From CALEMW01 sp964343835 (lineage in GTDB: Bacteria > Krumholzibacteriota > Krumholzibacteriia > LZORAL124-64-63): a stretch of 64,000 nt of DNA. The notes under the pieces are model-generated. The model did not search any database. It was not told the origin of the DNA and saw only the letters and a program-made list of their open reading frames with translations. Both the position numbers and the translations under genes were made by a program. The stretch is from the NCBI GenBank assembly GCA_964343835.1, contig CAYFKR010000013.1, forward strand, positions 41,748 through 105,747, written 5' to 3'. This document shows positions 25,252 through 33,399 of this stretch, one piece after another (positions within the stretch are counted from its first letter, which is position 1; each line of letters starts with the position of its first letter).

Positions 25252-27468
25252 ATGCACGGACCGCACCGCGGCCTCGTCTGCCTTTCCGTCTCGATCCTGC
25301 TGATCGCCGGCACCGCCGTAGCCCTCGACCTCGTCTACCAGTGGTCCCACCCGTCGCCCCAGGGCAACAGCGTGTTCGGGATCGTCTTCGCCGACGCCTC
25401 CACCGGCTGGGCCGTGTGCGGGGGCGGAACCGTGCTGCGCACCGACGACGCGGGCGTCTCATGGAACGTGCAGACGAGCCTGGACGGCTACCCCGACCTG
25501 TACGACGTCGTGCGCCTGTCCGACGGCACCCTGATCGCCGCCGGTGAAGGCATGTTCCGCAGCACCGACGGCGGCGACACCTGGGCGACCGTGGCCACTC
25601 CCGCACCCGGCCACCTGCGCGACCTCTGCCACGTGCCCGGAGGCGGCGTGTCGGCGGCCGGCGAGGGCGGCGCGGTCATCGTGTCCAACGACGGCGGCCT
25701 GACCTGGACCGGCACCACTCCCACCGGAACCGGAGCCGTCCGTCATCACCTGTGGCGTTCCGCGCTGGAGGGCTACATGGTCGGCGAGAACGGCGTCCAC
25801 CACACCACCGACGGCGGCACCACCTGGTCGCAGTTCGGGACCGCCACGTTCGGGTACAACGAGGTCTATTTCACGGATGCCCTCACGGGGTTCATCATCT
25901 CGGACTTCGAAAGGCTCGAGACCGTGGACGGCGGCGTCACCTGGACGCCCGTCGGCGTTTTCCTGGCTCCCCACTACCGCTTCCGCACCCTCGTGCTCGA
26001 TCCCGACCACTGGCTGGTCACGTGCGTCGGTGAGGGCCAGGAGCTCTGGGAGACCATCGACGGCGGAGTCACGTGGACCCAGCGCGTGTACATCCTGAAC
26101 CTCGGCTTCCCCGGCCTCGCACAGGCCCCCGGCGGCCGGGTGTTCTTCGGGTCCAACAACGGCGATATCTTCTACACCGACGACAACGGCCTGACCTATG
26201 ACAACGGCGTCACGAATCTCGCCGCCTCGTCGTCCGGTGCCAGGATCATGGCCATCGGAGGCAGGCCCGACGGCGTGCTCTTCGCCGCCAACGCCCCCGT
26301 GGCCACCATGGAACCCGGCTGGTTCCGCAGCGACGACGGCGGCCGCACCTGGACCGCCCCCGCCGGCGCTCCGGACATCCACTACCATCAGGAAATCGAG
26401 TTCCTGGACGACGACCACGGCTTCTCGGGTCACTACGACGAGCTCGTCCTGACCATCGACGGCGGCGACACGTGGTCCACGGTCCAGCTTTCCAGCACCC
26501 TCCTGCGCGTCGCCGACATCGAGCCCGTGGCCACCGATCTCTGCTTCCTCGGCTGCTCCACCCAGAACGACGACGGCGGCCTGCGCCGCAGCAGCGACGG
26601 CGGCGTCACCTGGAGCGTGGTGGGCGGCGGCCTGCCCGCCGCCTGGAACGCGTGGGTCGTGGACTTCCCCGACCCGCTCAACGGCTACGCCGGCGGCGAA
26701 CTGTTCGGCGGCGCCCCCTGCCTGTTCCGCACCAGCAACGGCGGCCTGACCTGGACGAGCGTCCCGGTCCCGTCGCCGGCCCTGGTCACCGGCATGCACT
26801 GGCTCGATGCGAACACCGGCCTGCTCACCGTCCGCGACTGGCAGGACGTGGGCATCTTCCGCACCACCGACGCCGGCGCCAGCTGGACCCGCGTCAGCAG
26901 CGAGCGGGTGAACCGATTCGATTTCCGCGACGGACTTCACGGCATCGCCTGGGACAGCATCTACCTCTCCACGGGCTTTCTGGCCACCGACGACGGCGGC
27001 CTGACCTGGGAGCACGTGATCCCGCCCTTCGACGGCGGCATGGCCGGACTCGACGGCGGCCGCGTGACGTCGATGGCCATGACCGACGAGGGCGTCGTGA
27101 TCGGCAGCCTCTACAACCGCATGATGCTGGGCCAGGACGCCACGACCACCGCGATCGAAGGCGGCGACGAACCGGTGCCCGGCCCCGTCGCGGCCCGCCT
27201 GTTCGCCGGCGCCTCGCCCAACCCGTTCAACCCGATGACCACCATCGAGCTGCGCCTGCCCGCCCCGGGCCCGGCCCGCGTCTCGGTCCACGCCGTGGAC
27301 GGCGGCCTGGTGCGCACCCTCCACGACGGCCCCCTCAGCGCCGGCCCCCACGCCCTGACCTGGGATGGTCGCGACGGCGAGGGGCGTTCGGTGCCCGCCG
27401 GCGTCTACATGGCGCGGGTCGTGGCGGGCGTGCTGGTCGACGCCGGAAAACTGGTTCTCGTGAAATGA
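25252..27468 (+). CDS. Secreted BNR/YCF48-like repeat protein with C-terminal sorting domain
   Basis: A 738-residue exported protein. After a signal peptide ending TAVAL it carries about a dozen blades with the Asp-box pattern D-D/G-G-x-T-W (TDDAGVSWN, STDGGDTWA, SNDGGLTWT, SSDGGVTWS, ATDDGGLTWE), as in BNR/sialidase-type and YCF48-like propellers. The last ~85 residues are the FlgD-like sorting module (SPNPFNPMTTIELRL, PAGVYMARVV, ending KLVLVK). No catalytic residues of sialidases can be assigned, so a binding or structural surface role is likelier. The second ATG (25252) is chosen because GGAGGGA lies 6 bases before it. Confidence 0.82.
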   Translation: MHGPHRGLVCLSVSILLIAGTAVALDLVYQWSHPSPQGNSVFGIVFADASTGWAVCGGGTVLRTDDAGVSWNVQTSLDGYPDLYDVVRLSDGTLIAAGEGMFRSTDGGDTWATVATPAPGHLRDLCHVPGGGVSAAGEGGAVIVSNDGGLTWTGTTPTGTGAVRHHLWRSALEGYMVGENGVHHTTDGGTTWSQFGTATFGYNEVYFTDALTGFIISDFERLETVDGGVTWTPVGVFLAPHYRFRTLVLDPDHWLVTCVGEGQELWETIDGGVTWTQRVYILNLGFPGLAQAPGGRVFFGSNNGDIFYTDDNGLTYDNGVTNLAASSSGARIMAIGGRPDGVLFAANAPVATMEPGWFRSDDGGRTWTAPAGAPDIHYHQEIEFLDDDHGFSGHYDELVLTIDGGDTWSTVQLSSTLLRVADIEPVATDLCFLGCSTQNDDGGLRRSSDGGVTWSVVGGGLPAAWNAWVVDFPDPLNGYAGGELFGGAPCLFRTSNGGLTWTSVPVPSPALVTGMHWLDANTGLLTVRDWQDVGIFRTTDAGASWTRVSSERVNRFDFRDGLHGIAWDSIYLSTGFLATDDGGLTWEHVIPPFDGGMAGLDGGRVTSMAMTDEGVVIGSLYNRMMLGQDATTTAIEGGDEPVPGPVAARLFAGASPNPFNPMTTIELRLPAPGPARVSVHAVDGGLVRTLHDGPLSAGPHALTWDGRDGEGRSVPAGVYMARVVAGVLVDAGKLVLVK

Positions 27469-27480
27469 TTTGAGCGCCAA

Positions 27481-27504
27481 GGGGCCGGTCGCCCGACCGG
27501 CCCC
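27481..27504 (+). terminator. Terminator-like hairpin
   Basis: A 9-bp perfect stem (GGGGCCGGT / ACCGGCCCC, 6-base loop) begins 12 bases after the stop of the BNR-repeat gene. No U-run follows. Confidence 0.6.
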
Positions 27505-27686
27505 GCTCCCGCCCCCTCCCGCTCCATGGCACACCCCATGCATATCTCCCCGATCGAGAATCCGGAATTCGCGGACCCTTCCATCGAGAAGGCGGCGAAG
27601 ATGTTGGAAACATGAGAGTTAAACTACACTCAATCTGGAAGCGACGGTTGGAGCCGCCGCTCCCGGCCGTATGGGGGAAGAATTCC

Positions 27687-28226
27687 ATGCGCCTGTTGGC
27701 AGGATATCGATCTCGATGGAGGGTCCTCGTGGGCCTTTGCGTCGTGGTCTGCCTGTCGGCGGCCGAATTCCCGTCCGCACGGGCCGGGGACCCCAAGGCC
27801 CGCACCGCCGACCCGTTCGAGCTCTTCCGGTCCGACAAGGCCGCGGTTTCCGTCGTATCGGACCAGCAGATGGACTTCGGCCAGGTCGCCGACCGCAGCG
27901 GTTCGGTGACCCTGGGCCTGGGCGACGCCATCACGGCCGATCCCCAGTTCATCCACTACGGCGGCACCCCCTACTCCGCCATCTGCACCATCACGGGCGA
28001 CCCCAACACCGCGGTCGACGTGTCCATCTCCGCCACCGCCGCCAACGGGCTGAGCCTCAGCTCCTTCACGTCCAGCGAGGGCGCCATCCCCCTGATCGCC
28101 GTCAACCTGGACGGGACCGGCGAGCTGGTGCTGACCATCGGCGCCACCCTCACCGTCGACGACGCCCAGGCCACCACGGGCGCCGGCCAGTCCGTCTCCT
28201 ACACCATCACCACGACTTACAACTAA
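27687..28226 (+). CDS. DUF4402 pilin-like secreted protein (subunit 1)
   Basis: A 179-residue exported protein with signal peptide ending PSARAG. It has the DUF4402 hallmark QQMDFGQVAD near residue 60, followed by glycine-rich beta strands and a C-terminal strand (GQSVSYTITTTYN) of the type donated between fimbrial subunits. It is paralogous to the protein at 32748 (shared QMDFGQVAD.xG and closing strand). Position directly before a PapD-like chaperone and an usher suggests it is a fimbrial subunit. GGGGGAAG precedes the ATG at 27687; an earlier in-frame ATG at 27612 has no ribosome site and would spoil the signal peptide. The family's structural role is inferred from context. Confidence 0.78.
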   Translation: MRLLAGYRSRWRVLVGLCVVVCLSAAEFPSARAGDPKARTADPFELFRSDKAAVSVVSDQQMDFGQVADRSGSVTLGLGDAITADPQFIHYGGTPYSAICTITGDPNTAVDVSISATAANGLSLSSFTSSEGAIPLIAVNLDGTGELVLTIGATLTVDDAQATTGAGQSVSYTITTTYN

Positions 28227-28250
28227 TCAAAAAGACCCTCCGGGCATATC

Positions 28251-28323
28251 GGTTGCAATACCGTATTCCAGAGAACTGCATCGAATGGCATAACTGTATG
28301 CCGTTCAATTGGTTGCATTACCG
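28251..28323 (+). repeat. Direct repeats and small hairpin between pilin and chaperone genes
   Basis: GGTTGCAATACCG (28251..28263) recurs as GGTTGCATTACCG (28311..28323), 60 bases later. Between them GGCATA/TATGCC (28287..28302) can form a 6-bp stem with a 4-base loop. The stretch is AT-richer than its surroundings. It might set the subunit-to-chaperone expression ratio or be a protein site; neither is shown. Confidence 0.45.
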
Positions 28324-28335
28324 GAGGTTTCTTGG

Positions 28336-29226
28336 ATGCGTCTGACCACGTTTTCTGTCGCCTTGATTGTGTCTGGTTTCGTGTCGGTCCTGGGTGGCTT
28401 GGGGTCACTATCCTGCCACGCACAAGGAGTTTCGGTGACGCCGTTGCGGGTCCTTTTTGATGGAAGGACGCGCTCCACCACGGTGTTCCTGTCGAACCGC
28501 AGCTCCGAGCCCAACACGTACCGGATCTCCCTGGTGAACATGCGGATGCTCGAGGACGGCGACATCGTCGCAGCCGACGAGGCCGGTCCCGGCGAGTTCT
28601 TCGCGGACGACATCATCAGCTTCTCGCCCCGGCGGGTCACGATCCCCCCCCAGTCGGCCCAGACGATCCGTCTGCTGGTCCGGCGACCGAGGGGTGACGT
28701 GCCCGACGACGTCGAGTTCCGCACCCACATGTCGATCCGCTCCATCCCGCCCACGCCGCGGCTCGAGGACATCGAGACCGCCGAGCGGCTCGAGGAAGAG
28801 GAGCTGCTCAGCGTGCAGCCGGTGGTGACCGTCGAGACGGTGATCCCGATCCTGGTGCGCTTCGGCAAGACCGATGCGGGTGTCGCCATCGAGAATCCCA
28901 AGCTCGTGCTGGACGACCCGGATCTCGGCTTCCCGTTGCTGACCGTGGAGATGAGACGGACGGGGTCGCGCTCCATCTACGGCGACGTCGACGTCTTCCA
29001 CACGGCGCCCGACGGCACCGAGCAGCAGATCTTCATGTCACGGGGCCTGGCCGTCTACGCGCCCCTGGACATGAGGGTCAACAGGATCCGCCTCAGGGGC
29101 GTGGATCCCGACCTCCTGAGGTCAGGCTCGCTGCGGGTCGTCTATACGGAGACGGCCGACATGCACGGCGACCAGGTCGCCGAGCTCGTCATTCCCCTCG
29201 ACATGGGAGTGGTCGGCACGCAATGA
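28336..29226 (+). CDS. Fimbrial periplasmic chaperone (PapD-like)
   Basis: A 296-residue exported protein with the two-Ig-domain pattern of periplasmic pilus chaperones. It has a signal peptide ending SCHAQG, then GVSVTPLRVLFDGRTRSTTVFLSN (first two strands, with the Arg-rich F/G1-facing edge), SPRRVTIPPQSAQTIRLLVRRP (the conserved G1 strand preceding the inter-domain cleft) and a second domain from ~150 on. Such proteins cap pilin subunits and hand them to the usher. The ATG at 28336 has GGAGG 8 bases upstream and begins the signal. A longer frame would need a TTG. It overlaps the usher gene by ATGA. It is somewhat longer than the ~230-residue classical chaperones. Confidence 0.82.
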   Translation: MRLTTFSVALIVSGFVSVLGGLGSLSCHAQGVSVTPLRVLFDGRTRSTTVFLSNRSSEPNTYRISLVNMRMLEDGDIVAADEAGPGEFFADDIISFSPRRVTIPPQSAQTIRLLVRRPRGDVPDDVEFRTHMSIRSIPPTPRLEDIETAERLEEEELLSVQPVVTVETVIPILVRFGKTDAGVAIENPKLVLDDPDLGFPLLTVEMRRTGSRSIYGDVDVFHTAPDGTEQQIFMSRGLAVYAPLDMRVNRIRLRGVDPDLLRSGSLRVVYTETADMHGDQVAELVIPLDMGVVGTQ

Positions 29227-32192
29227 CCACGCGGATCACAGGAATCCTCAGGATCCTCGCGATCCTGGTGACGGCCGGCCGGATCATCGGCTCGGCCCCG
29301 GACGTCTGCGCCCAGCAGACGACGCCGGTTCCTGTGTCCTCTTCCGCCGTCGCGGACTCCACCGTCTTCGTGGACCTGCCCTACGACGATCTGCTGGTGC
29401 TCGAAGTGCGACTGGAGCGCCAGAGCAGCGGTCACGGCTTCTTGTCCTATCGCTACGGCGACCACGTGATGCTGCCGCTCGGGGAACTCGCATCCATCCT
29501 CGAACTGGCCATCATGGTCGACGTGGTCGACGGACTCGCCGACGGCTGGATCATCGACGAGTCGCGGATCTTCCGACTCGATCTCCTGAATCAGACGGTC
29601 ACCCTCGGCGACGAGACCTTCGACCTGCCGGCGAACTCGGTGGGCAACGACGACGGCGACATCTACCTGAGGTCCGACCTGGTCCAGCAGTGGCTGCCCA
29701 TCGACCTCGACATCAAACTGGCGCGGATGAACGTCACCGTGACGCCGCGCGAGGTGCTCCCCTACCAGGACCGCCGCCGCCGCGAGGAACAGCGGGCCAT
29801 GTGGCTGTCGGCCCACGGGCGCGAGGAGCAGAGCTATCCCCTGTGGGTGGCTCCCTACCGCATGTGGAGCTGGCCCATGACCGACGCCACCCTCTCCATG
29901 AACTCCACGGGCCGGGGCGTCCAGACCCGCTTCTCGTCCCAGAGCTGGGCCGACGTGGCGGGACTGTCGAGCAACCTCTTCCTGACCCACGTCGGCGTCG
30001 AAGGCGACAGCCGGACGGCGGCCCGCCTCAAGGCCGGTCGCTGGGATCCGGACGGTCGACTCCTGGGCCGCGCCGGGGCGACGAGGTACGAGTTCGGCGA
30101 CCTGGACATCTCCCGTATCCCGCTGATCACGGGCTCCAAGCGCGGCATCGGGTTCACCGTGTCGAACCAGGACCTGCACCGCAGCCGCGAGTTCGACACC
30201 ACGGACATCCGCGGCGACGCCCCTCCGGGCTGGGAGGCGGAGCTGTATATCAACGGCACCCTCTATGACTTCCAGACCGTGGACGAGGAAGGCCGTTATC
30301 TGTTCGAGGCCGTTCCCATGGTGGTCGGCAACAACACCTTCCGGACCGTGCTGTACGGCCCGCGGGGCGAGAAGCGCTCGGTCATGGACTACGCGAACAT
30401 CAGCCCCTCGATGATCGACGTCGGGGAGCTCAAGTACACGGCGACCATGATCCACGAGGGCTCGTCGGTGCTGACGGACGGCGCGGCGCCCTCCGACGCC
30501 CCCGACAAGCCCTGGAACCAGCAGCTGGCCCTCTCCTACGCCCTGTCCAACAGGCACGCCCTGGTGCTGGATCTGTCCAGTCTGAGCTTCGGCAACGACC
30601 GGCACCTCTACTCCAGCCTGGGCAACCACAGCTCCCTCGGTCCCGTGAACGTGGAGGGCATCGTCGCCGGCAGCACCGACGGGGGCACGGCCGCTTCGCT
30701 GGGCGCCAGGACGCGCCTCAAGGGCCAGAACCTGCTGTTCCAGTCGAGCATCAACGACGAGTACCGCGCCGAGTCACCCGACGGCGTCCAGTACATCCGC
30801 AACCAGACCGTGATGCAGGCCAGCGGACACCTCGCCCACCACGCGAGCCGCAGCTTCATCTACGGACTCTCGACCCTGGACCGCGAGTACGTGGGCCGGG
30901 ACCTGAAGCGGGAGCAGGAGTTCCAGCTGCGCCTGTCCGGCAACCAGGGCAAGGTGCTGCTGTCCCATACGATCCGCTCGCGCCGGCAGACCTACGAGGA
31001 TCACGTCGACGACGTCCTGCTCGGCACCTTCCTGATGCGGACGTGGGTGGGCCCCGTCTCCCTGCGCGGCGACGTGAGCTACGAGATGTCGCCTTCCCGC
31101 ATCCGATCCGCCTCCGCCACGGCGACCATGTACCGGTCCAACGAGCTGCAAACGACCCTGCGCCTCAACCACTACCTGGACGACCAGTTCGGCCACGACG
31201 GCATGAACCTGGAAGTGACCCGCCTCTACGACCGGTTCACCCTGGGCGCCAACCTCAACTGGTACGAGGACACGGGCGTGACCTTCGGCTTCACCGTGGG
31301 CACGTTCCTGGCCCGGGACCACCGCTCCAACACGTGGGCGTCCACCCACCGCCGCATGGCCAACCGCAGCGCGGCGTCCGTGAGGACCTACATCGACCTG
31401 GACGACGATCAGGTCTACGACGACCTCGACCTGCCCCTCGAAGGCGTCGGCTTCAAGAACCTGACCGCCTGGCGGGACATCCGGACCAACGACAGCGGCA
31501 TCGCCCTGCTGCCGGGCGTCATGGCCCACAGCGCCCAGACCATCGAGCTCGACCTGACCACCGTAGACGACCCGTTCCTGGTGCCGGTGGTCAAGGGTGC
31601 CAACGTGCTGGGCCACCCCGGCGGCATCGTGGACGTGGAGATGGCCTTCGCGTATACGAGCGAGATCGAGGGGCTCGTGACGGATGCGGACTACCCCGAG
31701 GCCCAGCTGCGCCATATCGGCCTGGAGCTCCTCGACGACGGCGGCGAGCGCGTCCACGCCACCGTCGTGGAGTTCGACGGCTTCTACTACTTCACCGGCG
31801 TGATGCCCGGCTCGTACGTGCTGCGCGTGGTTCCCACGACCCTCAACAGCCGCCTCTACGAGTTCCCGGCTCCGATCACGATCGTCGTTCCGGGGCGCGG
31901 CGGCTTCGTTCCGGGGCCCGATATCCTGCTCAAGAGGAAGAAATCCGAGGTGCGCCTCCTGGAGAAGCCCCTGGTCGTCGCCCCCGAGCCCGAGCCGACC
32001 GTCGACGAGCCCGTCGAAACGACCGTCGAGGCGGCTCCGGCGGCCGCGGAGACCGCGAATCCGGCTCCGGCCGTTCCCGTCGTCCAACCCGCCGAGGAGC
32101 CGGAGAAGACACCGAGCGCGCCCGTGCGCCTGCCGCGCGACCGCGGCCTGGGCGGGCAGTCCCTCCCGGTTCGTCCCCCTATTCGTAAGTAA
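29223..32192 (+). CDS. Outer-membrane fimbrial usher-like protein
   Basis: A 989-residue exported protein, usher-sized. A signal peptide ends DVCAQQ. Residues ~40-170 form an N-terminal periplasmic domain with YGDHVMLPLGELASIL, as in TcfC/CFA-type ushers. Residues ~200-720 form a large barrel with alternating strands and a plug-like insert (GWEAELYINGTLYDFQTVDEEGRYLF, the usual usher signature). C-terminal Ig/carboxypeptidase-regulatory-like domains follow (VRTYIDLDDDQVYDDLDLPL). The last ~75 residues are a Pro/Glu/Ala-rich tail. Its 5' end overlaps the chaperone gene by 4 bases, so the two are translationally coupled. Ushers translocate and assemble chaperone-bound subunits. This resembles the alternative (CFA/I-like) chaperone-usher class more than the FimD type. 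Confidence 0.8.
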   Translation: MTTRITGILRILAILVTAGRIIGSAPDVCAQQTTPVPVSSSAVADSTVFVDLPYDDLLVLEVRLERQSSGHGFLSYRYGDHVMLPLGELASILELAIMVDVVDGLADGWIIDESRIFRLDLLNQTVTLGDETFDLPANSVGNDDGDIYLRSDLVQQWLPIDLDIKLARMNVTVTPREVLPYQDRRRREEQRAMWLSAHGREEQSYPLWVAPYRMWSWPMTDATLSMNSTGRGVQTRFSSQSWADVAGLSSNLFLTHVGVEGDSRTAARLKAGRWDPDGRLLGRAGATRYEFGDLDISRIPLITGSKRGIGFTVSNQDLHRSREFDTTDIRGDAPPGWEAELYINGTLYDFQTVDEEGRYLFEAVPMVVGNNTFRTVLYGPRGEKRSVMDYANISPSMIDVGELKYTATMIHEGSSVLTDGAAPSDAPDKPWNQQLALSYALSNRHALVLDLSSLSFGNDRHLYSSLGNHSSLGPVNVEGIVAGSTDGGTAASLGARTRLKGQNLLFQSSINDEYRAESPDGVQYIRNQTVMQASGHLAHHASRSFIYGLSTLDREYVGRDLKREQEFQLRLSGNQGKVLLSHTIRSRRQTYEDHVDDVLLGTFLMRTWVGPVSLRGDVSYEMSPSRIRSASATATMYRSNELQTTLRLNHYLDDQFGHDGMNLEVTRLYDRFTLGANLNWYEDTGVTFGFTVGTFLARDHRSNTWASTHRRMANRSAASVRTYIDLDDDQVYDDLDLPLEGVGFKNLTAWRDIRTNDSGIALLPGVMAHSAQTIELDLTTVDDPFLVPVVKGANVLGHPGGIVDVEMAFAYTSEIEGLVTDADYPEAQLRHIGLELLDDGGERVHATVVEFDGFYYFTGVMPGSYVLRVVPTTLNSRLYEFPAPITIVVPGRGGFVPGPDILLKRKKSEVRLLEKPLVVAPEPEPTVDEPVETTVEAAPAAAETANPAPAVPVVQPAEEPEKTPSAPVRLPRDRGLGGQSLPVRPPIRK

Positions 32193-32520
32193 ACGAGATC
32201 CTGCAGGAACCCGCGTCGTCGGGGACCCTGACCAGGTAGCCGTCGGCGTCCCGTACGAGGACGGCGTCCGTGGTCGTCCCTCCGGGGGCCGTCAGGGAGA
32301 CCCGGACGGCGTACTCCGGGGGAGTCGTGACGCGCAGCAGGGGAAGGGTGTCCGCGGGAGCGATGCGCTCACCGGGAGGGAAGGCGTCGGTGAAGGGGAT
32401 CACGTCCATGCCCGGCACGATCCGGACGCGGGCGGACGTCTCGAGGCTTACGGCGCAGGCGACGGCCGGCAGCATGAGACCGAAGAGAAGGAATGAAGCG
32501 AGTCGGGTGCGCAGGGCCAT
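32179..32520 (-). CDS. Small secreted protein, possible minor fimbrial subunit
   Basis: A 113-residue exported protein with signal peptide ending ACAVS. It has beta-strand text (VRIVPGMDVIPF, YAVRVSLTAPGG) and ends SCRISFTYE, which resembles the closing strand of the two DUF4402 proteins. It lies on the opposite strand within the fimbrial locus, its 3' end overlapping the usher by 14 bases. Signal peptide, length and location favour a real gene, but the homology to pilins is a guess from the last strand only. Confidence 0.55.
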   Translation of the reverse strand: MALRTRLASFLLFGLMLPAVACAVSLETSARVRIVPGMDVIPFTDAFPPGERIAPADTLPLLRVTTPPEYAVRVSLTAPGGTTTDAVLVRDADGYLVRVPDDAGSCRISFTYE

Positions 32521-32747
32521 GATGCGGATTCCGGGTGTCGTCGTTGCGCGGGGCGCAGCCCCCCTGTGACCGGGCGTTCAGGCCCATCCTACCACGCCGG
32601 AGGGGCCCCCGGACAGCCTCCCGGAAAAAACTCGAAAAAAGTCCTCAAGGCTTCCCCGTGACATCTGAAGACATCCCTGGGTTGAGAATTGAGGTCCAGC
32701 CCACCAGTACGACGGAACGGATTCTAACAGTGCCAAAGGAGTGTGCA

Positions 32748-33251
32748 ATGAACAGCCTCAAGACCGTCTCAACTTTGCTGATCGTCATCGCCTGTGCGGC
32801 GAACGTCATGGCGTTCGACCTGGTGTCCACCGCGGCCGTCGAGGTCGTGGAGGGTATCTCGATCGCTCAGACGACGCAGATGGACTTCGGTCAGGTCGCC
32901 GACCACGACGGTACTCTTACCGTCACGACGGACGCTGCCGTCGCGATGACCGACCCCAACTTCATCTCGTTCGATCCTACCGGCTACACCCCCGGTATCT
33001 TCACCTGTACTTCGATCGTCGGTGCCTCCGTGAACGCCTCGTTCACCGATTCCGACGACGTCGCCGGCCTGAACCTCTCGGCCTTCGCCGTCTCCGTGAA
33101 CGGCGCCGCCGATGAGGGCGACCTGACGGACATCACGCAGGTCAACGCCGACGATACCTGGAACGTGGGCGCGACCCTGACGGTCGTGGCCGCTGACGCT
33201 GTTGTCGGCGTGCATGCACCTGGTTACACGATCACCGTCGTGCTGAATTAG
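32748..33251 (+). CDS. DUF4402 pilin-like secreted protein (subunit 2, probably major)
   Basis: A 167-residue exported protein with signal peptide ending NVMAF. It has TQMDFGQVADHDGTLTV (DUF4402 hallmark), Asp-rich loops and a closing strand GYTITVVLN. It is paralogous to the protein at 27687. AAAGGAG lies 7 bases before the ATG. Its codons are less GC-extreme than the neighbours (many T-ending codons), which is typical of highly expressed structural genes, so this may be the abundant subunit. A strong terminator follows. Confidence 0.8.
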   Translation: MNSLKTVSTLLIVIACAANVMAFDLVSTAAVEVVEGISIAQTTQMDFGQVADHDGTLTVTTDAAVAMTDPNFISFDPTGYTPGIFTCTSIVGASVNASFTDSDDVAGLNLSAFAVSVNGAADEGDLTDITQVNADDTWNVGATLTVVAADAVVGVHAPGYTITVVLN

Positions 33252-33272
33252 TTCAGCGTCGATGAGAGCGTC

Positions 33273-33298
33273 GAGGGGGAGACAGCCGTCTCCCCCTC
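33273..33298 (+). terminator. Terminator hairpin after the second pilin-like gene
   Basis: A perfect 11-bp stem (GAGGGGGAGAC / GTCTCCCCCTC) with loop AGCC, 21 bases after the stop, followed by a pyrimidine run (ATCTCTCT). Confidence 0.75.
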
Positions 33299-33399
33299 AT
33301 CTCTCTATCCCGGACCATCTGCCTCCTTGCTCCCCCGCATTCCCTGTGACAATCTGATCCTGCTCGACTGGCCGCCGCGACCGGAACCGGGTAGGTGAC

